Below are positions 17,988 to 27,261 of a stretch of 45,830 nucleotides of DNA, in pieces. Every line of letters starts with the position of its first letter. The first letter of the stretch is position 1. Under the pieces are notes generated by a model. The model had not been told where the DNA came from. It made no database searches and saw only the letters and a program-made list of their open reading frames with translations. Origin of the DNA: Bacteroidota bacterium (GTDB taxonomy: Bacteria > Bacteroidota > Bacteroidia > B-17B0 > B-17BO); assembly GCA_025356715.1 (NCBI GenBank), contig JANXRU010000148.1:1-45830 (forward strand), written 5' to 3'. Made by a program: the position numbers and the translations under genes.

Positions 17988-18566
17988 TTACATCAAGCCA
18001 GAGTATTTTTTAAATAATTTAATGGCCATTGCTAATAAGATGATACCAAATACTTTTTTAAGAATTGCAATACCTCCTGTACCTAAAAAATTTTCTAGTC
18101 TTTGTAGGTTCCTTAAAACAATGTAAACAATAATAACATTTAAAAATATTGCAATAATAATAGACACGATATTATAATCAGCTTGTATTGAAATAAGAGT
18201 GGTTAATGTTCCTGTACCCGCAATTAAAGGGAATGCTAAAGGGATAACAGATGCCGTGGCAGGCATCGTATCTTTGGATATTTGAATTCCTAAAATCATT
18301 TCCATAGCCACAATAAATATTAATATAGAGCCTGCTAATGCAAAATCACCAATGGTAATTCCTATAATTTCAAGAATTGAATTTCCTACAAATAAAAAGG
18401 TAATCATAATGCCTAATGAAACGAGGGATGCTTTAGATGCATTAATGCCACCTGATTTTTGTTTTAAACCTATGATAATAGGAATTGAACCAATAATATC
18501 AATAACAGCAAAAAGTACCATTGTTACTTTTAAAATTTCAATTATATCAAACTTCAAATCCATCAT
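17988..18566 (-). CDS. MarC family (NAAT-type) membrane protein, 192 aa
   Basis: This is a six-helix inner-membrane protein of the MarC family, with the typical FAVIDIIGSIPIIIGL in the first helix and an IPLAFPLIAGTGTLTTLIS stretch in the fourth. The family was once linked to multiple antibiotic resistance in E. coli, but that link was later withdrawn; some members are annotated as amino acid or transport proteins without proof. I start at the MMDLKF methionine because a promoter -7 box (TATCTTTG, 18575-18582 on the coding strand) lies 9 bases upstream, inside the longer possible frame. It diverges from the lipoprotein gene at 18634. Confidence 0.88.
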   Translation of the reverse strand: MMDLKFDIIEILKVTMVLFAVIDIIGSIPIIIGLKQKSGGINASKASLVSLGIMITFLFVGNSILEIIGITIGDFALAGSILIFIVAMEMILGIQISKDTMPATASVIPLAFPLIAGTGTLTTLISIQADYNIVSIIIAIFLNVIIVYIVLRNLQRLENFLGTGGIAILKKVFGIILLAMAIKLFKKYSGLM

Positions 18567-18574
18567 TTTTTTGA

Positions 18575-18582
18575 CAAAGATA
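18575..18582 (-). promoter_or_regulatory. -7 promoter box of the MarC gene
   Basis: TATCTTTG on the coding strand is a full match to TANNTTTG. I found no good -33 TTTG at the expected distance. The box decides the start codon of the MarC gene. Confidence 0.45.
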
Positions 18583-18633
18583 GAGTTATAAAAATAATAC
18601 GTAAGTTTATAAGATAAATTAATCTCCTTAATA

Positions 18634-19125
18634 ATGAAAAAAATAGTAATCCCAGTTATACTTCTCATTGCGTTATACGCCTGTAATCAATTGAATACCA
18701 ATGGTAATCAAAATGTTACACAAGGAGGAGATACAGTTTCTAATGTGAATATTTCGATTTCTAAAGTTGATGCACTATCTAATTTAGCAGAAGAAGATCC
18801 TCAGAATAATAACCCTATTTTATTGTTTACGGCTCACGGTTCTGAACCAGGCTGGTACGCTCAATTTTATAACAATCACTTAAAACTGGTAGTTGATTAC
18901 GGAAAAGACAGCTTATTAATTGATGATGTTTTTGAAAACTTAAACGACGCAAAGGGCTATACTTATTCAAAAGCGAAAAACGAACATGAAGAAAAATACG
19001 CGCTATCTATTTCCATTGCTAATACACCTTGTATTTATAGCTCTAGTGGGGACAAAGAAGATAGAACGGTTACCGTAAAACTCAATAACAAAACCTATAA
19101 AGGTTGTGGTAGCTTTACGAAATAA
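18634..19125 (+). CDS. COG3650-like putative lipoprotein, 163 aa
   Basis: A lipoprotein signal (MKKIVIPVILLIALYAC) places Cys17 as the lipidated residue. After a disordered Asn/Gln-rich linker, residues 60-163 carry GSEPGWYAQFY and the ending TVKLNNKTYKGCGSF. These two segments are the marks of the COG3650 family of uncharacterised envelope proteins, where a G-x-EPGW strand and a GCG ending are conserved. The function of that family is unknown. The gene is divergent from the MarC gene and is followed by another lipoprotein gene after 72 bases, with which it may form a unit. Confidence 0.75.
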   Translation: MKKIVIPVILLIALYACNQLNTNGNQNVTQGGDTVSNVNISISKVDALSNLAEEDPQNNNPILLFTAHGSEPGWYAQFYNNHLKLVVDYGKDSLLIDDVFENLNDAKGYTYSKAKNEHEEKYALSISIANTPCIYSSSGDKEDRTVTVKLNNKTYKGCGSFTK

Positions 19126-19197
19126 TATTTTTAGCGGCAATTAAACTTTTGGTATTATGAAAAGTCTTAGGTAGTACAAACCCTAAAAAACAAAATA

Positions 19198-20049
19198 ATG
19201 AATACGAAAATTATTACTTCCGCACTAAGCATTATTGCTATATCAGGTATCTTTTGTTTTTCGTCTTGTAAGAAAAAAGATATGTCTGAAAAAGACTCCG
19301 ATACATCTTCAGCATCTGACCAATCTTTAGCATCATCGGCTGTTAATGATTTAACAAGCATTTCTGATGAAGCAGGTAGAAATTATTCAGTGTCAAGTTT
19401 CAAAATAGTAGAAGCTAATGGTTTATTAGCAGCCTCTTGCGCTATGGTTACCGTTGATACTTTAGCAGCAGCGAAAACAATAACCGTAAATTTTGGAACA
19501 ACTAACTGTTTGTGTAATGACGGTCGTAATAGAAGAGGCTCAATAATCTTATCATTTACTGGTAAATACAGAGATTCATTAACGGTTATTACTGTAAACC
19601 CGGTTAATTATTTTGTAAATGACAATCAGGTTTCTGGTACTAAAACAATTACTAATAAAGGGCATAATGCTGCCAATCATTTAGTATATGAAATTTCAGC
19701 GAACATGACTATCGTTAAAGCGAGTGGTGCAGGAACAGTTTCATGGTCTTCTACTCGTCAGCGCGAATGGATAACAGGCGAAGGCACTTTAACTTGGTCG
19801 GATGACATTTATTCTATTACGGGTTCTGCGTCAGGAACGTCGGCGAGTGGAAATTCTTTCTCCTCCATTATTACCTCTCCTTTAATCAGAAATATGTCGT
19901 TAAGTTGTCGTAAACATTTTACGCAAGGTGTTTTAGAACATACTCCAAACGGAAAAGCAACGCGCATTATTGATTACGGTAATGGTGCTTGCGATGATCA
20001 AGCTACAGTAACTATTAATGGTAACACATATACCATTACCTTACCATAA
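19198..20049 (+). CDS. Putative lipoprotein, 283 aa, unknown function
   Basis: The signal peptide ends in FSSC with Cys24 and a KKKD start to the mature chain, then a Ser/Asp-rich linker (residues 30-50). The remainder is rich in Thr, Ser and Val with alternating patterns, so it is probably an all-beta domain. Conserved-looking Cys residues occur in ASCAMV, NCLCNDG, LSCRKHF and NGACDDQ and may form disulfides. I do not recognise the family, though similar Bacteroidota lipoproteins exist. It ends in a strong two-way terminator shared with the convergent HEAT-like gene. Confidence 0.75.
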   Translation: MNTKIITSALSIIAISGIFCFSSCKKKDMSEKDSDTSSASDQSLASSAVNDLTSISDEAGRNYSVSSFKIVEANGLLAASCAMVTVDTLAAAKTITVNFGTTNCLCNDGRNRRGSIILSFTGKYRDSLTVITVNPVNYFVNDNQVSGTKTITNKGHNAANHLVYEISANMTIVKASGAGTVSWSSTRQREWITGEGTLTWSDDIYSITGSASGTSASGNSFSSIITSPLIRNMSLSCRKHFTQGVLEHTPNGKATRIIDYGNGACDDQATVTINGNTYTITLP

Positions 20050-20071
20050 ATTGATTCAATCCCCTTTTATA

Positions 20072-20117
20072 AATCCAATCGAATGTGTGATAACACACTA
20101 TTTTCGGTTGGATTTTT
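20072..20117. terminator. Two-way terminator between the lipoprotein gene and the HEAT-like gene
   Basis: AATCCAATCGAA pairs with TTCGGTTGGATT (one G-T pair), with an inner GTGTG/CACAC stem and a T-run on the right. Read leftward it ends in an AT-rich stretch. It sits between two convergent stop codons. Confidence 0.75.
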
Positions 20118-20644
20118 TATTTCCAAATAGCTTTATCAATCAATTTTAATGTGTTTTTTATTTTCAAATTCATTCCCGGTGAATCAGGATGTGAACTAAC
20201 ATGCAATAGCACCATTTTTAATTCATTAAGCAATTCAGGGTAAGGTTTTGAAAGTTGATAAACAACCGTTATTGCAAAACTCCTAATAGCAATGGCTTTT
20301 AAAGGGTTTTTGATATAAGAATAGCAAACATCTAGCATAAAAGATTGATGTTTTAAGGGAACATCGTTATCTTGGAATAAACGAAGCGTACTTCTTATAA
20401 CGCCATCTGGTAAGTTCTTGTTTTTAAGGTTTAAAATTAATTTAGAATAATAAGGTTTAATATAATTAGCATCCAAATCACTACAATGACTTAAAACCCA
20501 CATGGCGCGGCTACTTAGTAAGTGGTCTTTTTATAAACCTAACTTTACTAATTCGCCTATTTGAGAGGATATAACTATTTGCTTAGCTAAATTGGGTGCT
20601 TTAAACACTCGTATTTCTGCTAATAATTCCTCTTTAATATTCAT
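20117..20644 (-). pseudogene. HEAT-repeat-like protein gene split by one in-frame stop codon
   Basis: From ATG at 20644 the frame reads 37 codons (MNIKEELLAEIRVFKAPNLA onward), meets TAA at 20531-20533, and then continues in the same frame for 137 codons to the stop at 20117. The junction, ...GELVKLGL-stop-KDHLLSSRAMWVLSH..., runs without a length change across what looks like a single helical repeat. The downstream part has the paired-helix layout of HEAT-like proteins, which in Bacteroidota are often misnamed adenylosuccinate lyase. Intact length would be about 175 residues. A start at 20503 (128 aa) could still make a shortened protein. Sequencing error is an alternative. Confidence 0.7.
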
Positions 20645-20661
20645 GTTACTTTTTTGTAACA
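20644..20661. promoter_or_regulatory. Inverted repeat TGTTAC-N6-GTAACA over a gene start
   Basis: Six-base arms flank a run of six T. The site overlaps the start of the broken HEAT-like gene and lies 112 bases upstream of the large T9SS gene. Its half-sites resemble those at 7-22 in turned-out orientation. An operator role is speculative. Confidence 0.25.
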
Positions 20662-20772
20662 CTAATTTAACCATTATAAGTAAATTTCTATTATCTTAGG
20701 CAATCATTTAATTACAAAAATTAAAAATCGAATTTGTCTATTTAACAGCGACAACCAAAATTTATTCATAAA

Positions 20773-23700
20773 ATGAAAAAACATTACTTATTATTAATTT
20801 GTGTAATTGGGGTGCTAAAAACAGCTTATTCTCAATGGAATTTGGTAAATGTAGGTACTACTCAAGATTTGTATTCTGTAGATTATTATTCTAACAACGA
20901 TATTTGGGTAGGCTCATTTAATCAGTTTGTGAAGACCAGTAATGGTGGCTTATCTTGGTCGGTTACTAATCCATTAAAAGACCCTTTTAATGCTAACATT
21001 TCACCATCTAACTTAAACGATATTGTCTTTACAGGTGGTAACACAGCTATTGCCACAGGTTTTATATTAATGGGTAATACCGAAAGCATTTTGCAAACCA
21101 CGAATAGTGGTACTAATTGGGCTTTTGTTTCAAGTAACAACTCTGTGCCATTGTCTCGATACCTCAATGCGTTTGATAAATGGGGTAGTAACGTAGCAGC
21201 TGTTGGCAACAATGGTCGTATTGGACTTAGTAATAATAATGGAGCTAGTTGGAATTTTGTGAACTCAGGAACTACTAAACTAATTAATGATGTAAAATAT
21301 ATTTCGATAGATACTTTAATTGCGGCGGGTAATGGTATTATTTTAAAATCAGTGAATAGTGGAACAACGTGGACAAGCATTACCACTTATACCAACTCAT
21401 TTAAAACGCTGAGTTGTATAAATAATGTTATTTACATAGCAACTGAATATGATAAAACAATTTTAAAATCTACAAACTTCGGAGTTTCATATACGATGAT
21501 TAATTTGCCATTTAATTCTACAGGCATTATAGATGCTATTAGTAAAGATACGTTATTAGGAACTGCTTCCGATGGATTGTATATATCTAAATCAGGGGGA
21601 CAATACTGGGAAAAATATACTTTAAGCAATTATCAATCGATTAATATGATAGATCATCTTTCCTCAAATACATTGGTAGCGGTTGGTGCTCAGGGTTATA
21701 CTATTAAAACATCTAATTTAACTTTAGCACCTAGTTTACCCATTACGAGTTTTAGCGTACAAGGAGGGGGGGCAACTATTTGCTTAAATGATTCCGTTGT
21801 TCTAGTTAATCAAACGGCTGCAATAGCTGGTTATAGTTACCAATGGAAACACAATGGTATACTGTATAGTAATCAAATGCAAACAGGTATTAAATTAACA
21901 ACGGCTGGCACACATTCACTATCACTGTCTGTTAGTAATAGTTTTGGGACAAGTACAAGAACTTTACAAGTAACCGTTACAGGACATGAGCTAAATCCAC
22001 TTACCACGATTATTTCAACAGATACTATTTGTTATGGAAATTCTATTGGATTAGCTGTTCCAAATTCTCAAACAGGCGTGATATATCAATTTCGTAAAGG
22101 ATTTCAAAACCTTGGATATAGTAAGGTTGGCGACGGTACAAACTTAGAGTTTATAGATACATACGCTTATTATCCATCAGCCGCTACTCCAAATTACAAT
22201 ATTAAAGCAACCCTTAGTAATAGTTGTTATACCGATTCATTAATTAGCACTAAAGTATTTGTTTCCCTATCATACTCATTAACATTGAACGAGAGTTTAA
22301 ATTTTTCAACAAGCTATTGTCCTAATTCTACACAAGATAAAGGAATTACTAATGTAATGTGTAATACACTTAATAATACAACACATACCTTATTTAATCG
22401 TTACTTTAATTATAGTTGTTGTAAAGGCACCACGGTTAAGGTTAATAGCTCATATCCTATTTCGGTTAGTACAGGAGTAATTGGTGGAGACTCGGTAAGT
22501 GTATGGATTGATTATAATAACAATAATACGTTTGATAAACCTAATGAATTGGTATATGCAGGATTTGCCAACCCCACAGCAACTGGAACTATCATCATTG
22601 CTAATACCATGTTGTTAAATCAAAAATTAAGGTTACGAGTTATCTCCGACCAAAATGCCTTTACTGTTTTGGATGGCAATACAGTTGGTGGTTGTGGGCA
22701 AGTAGAAGATTATTTTATTATCATTCAGCCAGGTAATTTTTTACCAACGGCTAGTTTTGTAAAATCGGCCATTACACAATTTGGTTGCACAGGAGGTATA
22801 ACATTTACAAATAATTCATATAATGCTCAAAATATTACTTGGAATTTTGGAGATGGAAATACCTCTACAGTTACACCTGTGTATCATACATTTAATGCAT
22901 TAAATGGAACATATACCGTTTCATTAATTGCTTGTAATGGTTTAGGCTGCGATACTTCAAGGCAATCAGTTACCGTAAGTTCTTTGCTTCGTCCATTAGC
23001 TGCAAATTGTACACCGAGTGCAAGTTTTTGTGGTACAAGACCTGTAATAAATAGCCTTGAACTGCCTGGTGTTTTTAATTATTTATTATACGGAACTAAT
23101 GATTTCACTTGCTCTACTGATATTCATCTCCTAAAAGATTCTCTTTACTATTTTTATGTAGGTACAGTTAATACTGGTGCATTAGTAATGTATGCTGATT
23201 TAAATAAAGATGGTAATTTTTCTCCAGAGACAGAGGCAGTAACATTTGGTAATGGACAATACTATATTATGAGTCCAGGCACTTCAGGCCCAATTCCAAT
23301 GACAGTTCCCAATATAGGAGTTGATAGCGTTCCTTTAAGAATGCGTATCGTAATAGATGCTAATCCACCAGCTAATTTTGGTCAAAACTGTTGTAACATA
23401 TATTGTGGTGATTATAAAGATTTAACATTATATACTTACCCACATAAACTACAAACTTTTTTTTCAACACCATTAACGCAAACCCTTTGCGCTATCGATT
23501 CGGCTTCTGTATATTTTATTAATAGTTCAAAAGGTGCTACCTCTTATTTGTGGCGCTTTGGTGATGGTTCAACTTCTAGTTTAAAAGAACCAACACATAC
23601 CTACACAACTTCGGGCATTTATACTGTTAAATTAATCACTAGTAATGGTATAACTTCCGATAGTTTAACAAAAATAAATTTATTTACGATTAACCTTGGG

Positions 23701-25851
23701 GTACACAGCCCAAGCGTAACTCTGTTAGGTACTGTTCTGAGTACAACAACTTCCGCAAACAGCTATCAATGGTATAGAAGTTCGATAGCTATTGCAACAG
23801 CCACAACATCAAGTTATTCATTAACGCAAAGTGGCGACTATCAATTAAGTATAACCAATACTTATGGTTGCACAATGCCATCAAATACGTATAGTTATTA
23901 TCCATTATCAGTTGGTTTTAATATTACGCCTACAGTAGTTTGTACCTCTGATTTTTGCTACTTCAACAACACATCTGTAAACGCCTCAAACTATTTTATT
24001 AATTGGGGTGATGGTACAGCTATTTATAATTGGAATGGCTCAAGTTGGCCTATACATTCATATTCCGTAGCGGGTACTTATACCGTTCACTTAAAAGGAT
24101 GTAACGCTACTATTTGTGATAGTGCTACTTATATGGTAACATCTATCAATCCACCAAATGCTGCCAATATTCAACTTAATGGTAGTATTTTATCAACAAC
24201 AACAAGCGCCGCTCAGTATCAATGGTATTATAATTATAGCTTAATACCAAGTGCTACTAGTGCTACTTATGCCACAGTAAGTAATGGCGATTATCAAGTA
24301 TATGCGTCTAACAATGCAGCTAATTGCACGGTTTACTCTCCTGTTTTTTCTTACTACCCTACTAGTATTAATTATAGCGCAGATACCACAAGCTACTGTG
24401 GTAATAATAGCGCTCAGGTTTTATTTAATGACGCTTCGCTTAATGTAGCTAATTATTATTGGGATTTTGGTGATGGTGATACATCTAATCAAATTAACCC
24501 TTCGCATACATACACAAATACGGGAATATACACCGTAAAACTAAAAGGCTGTAATAACACCAATTGCGACAGTTTAATTAAAACTAATTATATCACTATT
24601 TCAGCAGTGCCATTTATAACCCCTACTATTAGTCCATCTGGCACCCTAACTACCTGTTATGAAAATGCAGTACCACTAAGCACCACTTATAATCCCAGCT
24701 ATATTTATCAATGGCGAGATGGACTGTTGGATATAACTGGCGCGACAAGTTATAGTATTAATGTCAATCAAGATTGTAGTGCTTGTATAGTAGTTATTAC
24801 AAATTCATTAGGATGTAATGTGACATCTGCTCCCACTATAATAAACTATAATACATGGTGTGTGTGGCCTGGCGACATAGATAATAGTGGAGTTGTAGAC
24901 AACGTAGATTTTTTACAATTGGGTTTATATTTTAATGATTCGGGCATAGGAAGAAGTGTTATTACTAATACATGGATTGCTCAATTAGCAACCGATTGGA
25001 ACTGGGCTACAACTATGTCAAATGGAAATAATAAAAAATATGTCGATTGTAATGGCGATGGCATTGTAAACTTAATGGATACACTAGCTATTTATAACAA
25101 CTACGGTTTAATACATGTTTTTAAAACATCTAATGCCCAAAATTTCGGCGAAGATTTAAATATAGTACCTAATCAAACTACTTTATATAGCGGTACATGG
25201 GGCTCTTCAGTCATATATTTAGGCGATACACTTACGCCTATGACTAATATTAATGGAGTGGCTTTTAATTTATTATTTGATAATACGGTGTTAGAAACCG
25301 ATAGTATTTATATGACCTACCTCCCTTCGTTTTTAAATAACAATAATAGTATTAGTTTTCGGAAAAAAGATTTTAATGCGAGTGTATTACATACAGCTCT
25401 TACGCACACTAACAATATCAACGCTTCTGGCTATGGTAAAATTGCAACTTTGTATTATAAAATTAAACCCATTAGTTCATCAAGTAATTTAACTATTTCG
25501 TTTCAGAGCCCTATAACAAGTGATAATGCAGGTACTATTAATAATATAACCAGTAATAATGCCTTTATCAATATTCAACCATCTATTGTTACAGACATTA
25601 AAACTATTAATAAATCAGGTATTTACGTTCATCCTAATCCATTTACAAATACGTTGCATTTTAATACAACACAATTTATTGAAAACGGAATAATCAAATT
25701 ATATAACAACTTAGGACAATTGGTAATACAACAAAATATCACATCTATTGATAGCATATTAAATACTATTAATTTGAGTAAAGGCTTATATATCCTTGAG
25801 TTACTTAGTAATAAAAATTCAGTATGGCGCACAAAAATACTGAAAGATTAA
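20773..25851 (+). CDS. Large multidomain T9SS-exported surface protein (PKD, GEVED, dockerin-like), 1692 aa
   Basis: A signal peptide (MKKHYLLLICVIGVLKTAYS) is followed by a YCF48/BNR-like propeller (about 22-320, with TSNGGLSW, TTNSGTNW and SVNSGTTW blades), an Ig-like domain (about 325-405), a GEVED domain (about 555-650), PKD repeat 1 near 690, a second GEVED-like module (about 760-885), then PKD repeats near 924, 1075 and 1227 that alternate with related Ig-like modules (TVLSTTTSANSYQWY and SILSTTTSAAQYQWY). Two dockerin-type calcium loops (DIDNSGVVD near 1367, DCNGDGIVN near 1423) precede a cohesin-like sandwich (about 1480-1590). The C-terminal sorting domain starts at HPNPF (about 1618) and ends KTKILKD-like. 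The product should be secreted or cell-bound; adhesion is likely but unproven. Confidence 0.92.
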   Translation: MKKHYLLLICVIGVLKTAYSQWNLVNVGTTQDLYSVDYYSNNDIWVGSFNQFVKTSNGGLSWSVTNPLKDPFNANISPSNLNDIVFTGGNTAIATGFILMGNTESILQTTNSGTNWAFVSSNNSVPLSRYLNAFDKWGSNVAAVGNNGRIGLSNNNGASWNFVNSGTTKLINDVKYISIDTLIAAGNGIILKSVNSGTTWTSITTYTNSFKTLSCINNVIYIATEYDKTILKSTNFGVSYTMINLPFNSTGIIDAISKDTLLGTASDGLYISKSGGQYWEKYTLSNYQSINMIDHLSSNTLVAVGAQGYTIKTSNLTLAPSLPITSFSVQGGGATICLNDSVVLVNQTAAIAGYSYQWKHNGILYSNQMQTGIKLTTAGTHSLSLSVSNSFGTSTRTLQVTVTGHELNPLTTIISTDTICYGNSIGLAVPNSQTGVIYQFRKGFQNLGYSKVGDGTNLEFIDTYAYYPSAATPNYNIKATLSNSCYTDSLISTKVFVSLSYSLTLNESLNFSTSYCPNSTQDKGITNVMCNTLNNTTHTLFNRYFNYSCCKGTTVKVNSSYPISVSTGVIGGDSVSVWIDYNNNNTFDKPNELVYAGFANPTATGTIIIANTMLLNQKLRLRVISDQNAFTVLDGNTVGGCGQVEDYFIIIQPGNFLPTASFVKSAITQFGCTGGITFTNNSYNAQNITWNFGDGNTSTVTPVYHTFNALNGTYTVSLIACNGLGCDTSRQSVTVSSLLRPLAANCTPSASFCGTRPVINSLELPGVFNYLLYGTNDFTCSTDIHLLKDSLYYFYVGTVNTGALVMYADLNKDGNFSPETEAVTFGNGQYYIMSPGTSGPIPMTVPNIGVDSVPLRMRIVIDANPPANFGQNCCNIYCGDYKDLTLYTYPHKLQTFFSTPLTQTLCAIDSASVYFINSSKGATSYLWRFGDGSTSSLKEPTHTYTTSGIYTVKLITSNGITSDSLTKINLFTINLGVHSPSVTLLGTVLSTTTSANSYQWYRSSIAIATATTSSYSLTQSGDYQLSITNTYGCTMPSNTYSYYPLSVGFNITPTVVCTSDFCYFNNTSVNASNYFINWGDGTAIYNWNGSSWPIHSYSVAGTYTVHLKGCNATICDSATYMVTSINPPNAANIQLNGSILSTTTSAAQYQWYYNYSLIPSATSATYATVSNGDYQVYASNNAANCTVYSPVFSYYPTSINYSADTTSYCGNNSAQVLFNDASLNVANYYWDFGDGDTSNQINPSHTYTNTGIYTVKLKGCNNTNCDSLIKTNYITISAVPFITPTISPSGTLTTCYENAVPLSTTYNPSYIYQWRDGLLDITGATSYSINVNQDCSACIVVITNSLGCNVTSAPTIINYNTWCVWPGDIDNSGVVDNVDFLQLGLYFNDSGIGRSVITNTWIAQLATDWNWATTMSNGNNKKYVDCNGDGIVNLMDTLAIYNNYGLIHVFKTSNAQNFGEDLNIVPNQTTLYSGTWGSSVIYLGDTLTPMTNINGVAFNLLFDNTVLETDSIYMTYLPSFLNNNNSISFRKKDFNASVLHTALTHTNNINASGYGKIATLYYKIKPISSSSNLTISFQSPITSDNAGTINNITSNNAFINIQPSIVTDIKTINKSGIYVHPNPFTNTLHFNTTQFIENGIIKLYNNLGQLVIQQNITSIDSILNTINLSKGLYILELLSNKNSVWRTKILKD

Positions 25852-25907
25852 TTTCTAATAATAGTAATATAACTATAGCAATAAACGTGATGTTATTTAA
25901 AAAAATA

Positions 25908-25915
25908 TAAATTTG
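25908..25915 (+). promoter_or_regulatory. -7 promoter box close to the ligase start
   Basis: TAAATTTG fully matches TANNTTTG and ends only 11 bases before the GTG start. If used, the transcript would begin about five bases before the coding region. No clear -33 box is seen. Confidence 0.35.
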
Positions 25916-25926
25916 CGTATAACATA

Positions 25927-27219
25927 GTGGCAACTATTCCAAATATCGAAATAAAATCTCTAACTGAGGCTACACACTATCAAACATTAAAATTGGCTGA
26001 ATTACTAAAATATGTGTCAACGCATTCTATTTTTTATCAAACTCGGTTTAAAGAACAAGGTATTGATATTACAACTATTAAAACAATAGCCGATTTACAG
26101 CATATTCCTGTTACTACTAAAGACGATTTGCACCGATACAATAACGATTTTATGTGTGTTGGCCCCGATAAAATTATTGATTATGTGACAACCAGTGGTA
26201 CATTAGGCGATCCTTTAACCTTTGCTTTAACGGATGCAGATTTAGAACGATTGGCTTATAATGAGCATATATCGTTGGTATGCGCCACTGGTACTAAGCA
26301 CGACATTTATCAATTAATGACTACCATTGACCGACGCTTTATGGCTGGTATGGCTTATTTTTTAGGCATAAAGCAAATGGGGGCAGGTATTGTGAGGGTA
26401 GGGAATGGGATGCCCGAATTTCAGTGGGACACTATTAAACGTTTAAACCCAACTATTGCTATAGCTGTTCCATCCTTTATTATTAAACTGATAGAGTTTG
26501 CTGAGGCTAATCAAATTGATTACAAAAACGCGAGTATTAAAAAAATAGTGTGCATTGGCGAACCTATCCGTAACGAAGATTTTTCTTATAATACGCTTGG
26601 TAAACGCATCACTGATAAATGGCCTGTGCAATTATTCAGTACTTATGCATCTACCGAAATGGGTGCGGCTTTTACAGAGTGTGAAGCGGGTAGGGGCGGA
26701 CATCATCACCCAGAACTATTAATTGTGGAGTTTTTAGATGATAATAATAATCCCGTTAAAGCAGGTGAAGCAGGCGAGTTAACTGTAACTACTTTAGATG
26801 TAGAAGGCATGCCCTTAATCCGGTTTAAAACGGGTGATATTTGTAAAGCCCATAACGAACCCTGTTCTTGCGGAAGAACGACCTTACGTATTAGCCCTAT
26901 TTTAGGTAGAAAGCAGCAAATGATTAAATTTAAAGGAACTAGTTTATATCCACCTGCTTTGTATGATATTTTAAATACGGTGCCTTATATTAAAAATTAT
27001 ATGATAGAAGTTTATACCAATGATATTGGTACAGACGAAATAGAAATACATATTGGTTGTGATAATGCACCCAACAATTTTGATAAAGATTTAAAAGATC
27101 ATTTCAGGGCTAAGTTAAGAGTTGCTCCAGCCATTATCCTTGAAACCCCTGAAGCCATTACTAAACGCCAATTACCAGAAATGAGTCGTAAACCAATTAC
27201 ATTTATTGACAGACGATAA
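25927..27219 (+). CDS. Phenylacetate-CoA ligase-like adenylate-forming enzyme, 430 aa
   Basis: This is an AMP-forming enzyme of the PaaK family. TTSGTLGDP at residues 88-96 is the ATP-loop, YASTEMG near 240 is the adenylate-binding motif, and TGDIC followed by CGRTTLRISPILGRKQQMIK marks the hinge to the small C-terminal domain, with a terminal Lys in MSRKP. The family activates an aryl or other carboxylic acid as an acyl-adenylate and then thioester. Start is GTG, giving the normal N-terminus of the family (IPNIEI...). The acyltransferase gene follows after 42 bases, suggesting an activate-and-transfer pair. The acid used is unknown, and phenylacetate degradation genes are not in view. Confidence 0.85.
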   Translation: MATIPNIEIKSLTEATHYQTLKLAELLKYVSTHSIFYQTRFKEQGIDITTIKTIADLQHIPVTTKDDLHRYNNDFMCVGPDKIIDYVTTSGTLGDPLTFALTDADLERLAYNEHISLVCATGTKHDIYQLMTTIDRRFMAGMAYFLGIKQMGAGIVRVGNGMPEFQWDTIKRLNPTIAIAVPSFIIKLIEFAEANQIDYKNASIKKIVCIGEPIRNEDFSYNTLGKRITDKWPVQLFSTYASTEMGAAFTECEAGRGGHHHPELLIVEFLDDNNNPVKAGEAGELTVTTLDVEGMPLIRFKTGDICKAHNEPCSCGRTTLRISPILGRKQQMIKFKGTSLYPPALYDILNTVPYIKNYMIEVYTNDIGTDEIEIHIGCDNAPNNFDKDLKDHFRAKLRVAPAIILETPEAITKRQLPEMSRKPITFIDRR

Positions 27220-27261
27220 ACCCTTAACTATACTATTAGTTTAGAACTAATAAACCCACTT

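Noticed and set aside
20922..21629. Two leftward open frames inside the giant T9SS gene
   Set aside because: They are antisense shadows of a repeat-rich coding region.
24860..25600. A cellulosome-type scaffold
   Set aside because: Only one dockerin-like pair and one cohesin-like fold are visible, no cellulase or binding modules are nearby, and dockerin-like loops are common in T9SS surface proteins.
27236..27255. ATTAGTT-TAG-AACTAAT hairpin as a terminator between ligase and acyltransferase
   Set aside because: The stem is short and AT-only in practice, with no T-run, so it is unlikely to stop transcription within the pair.
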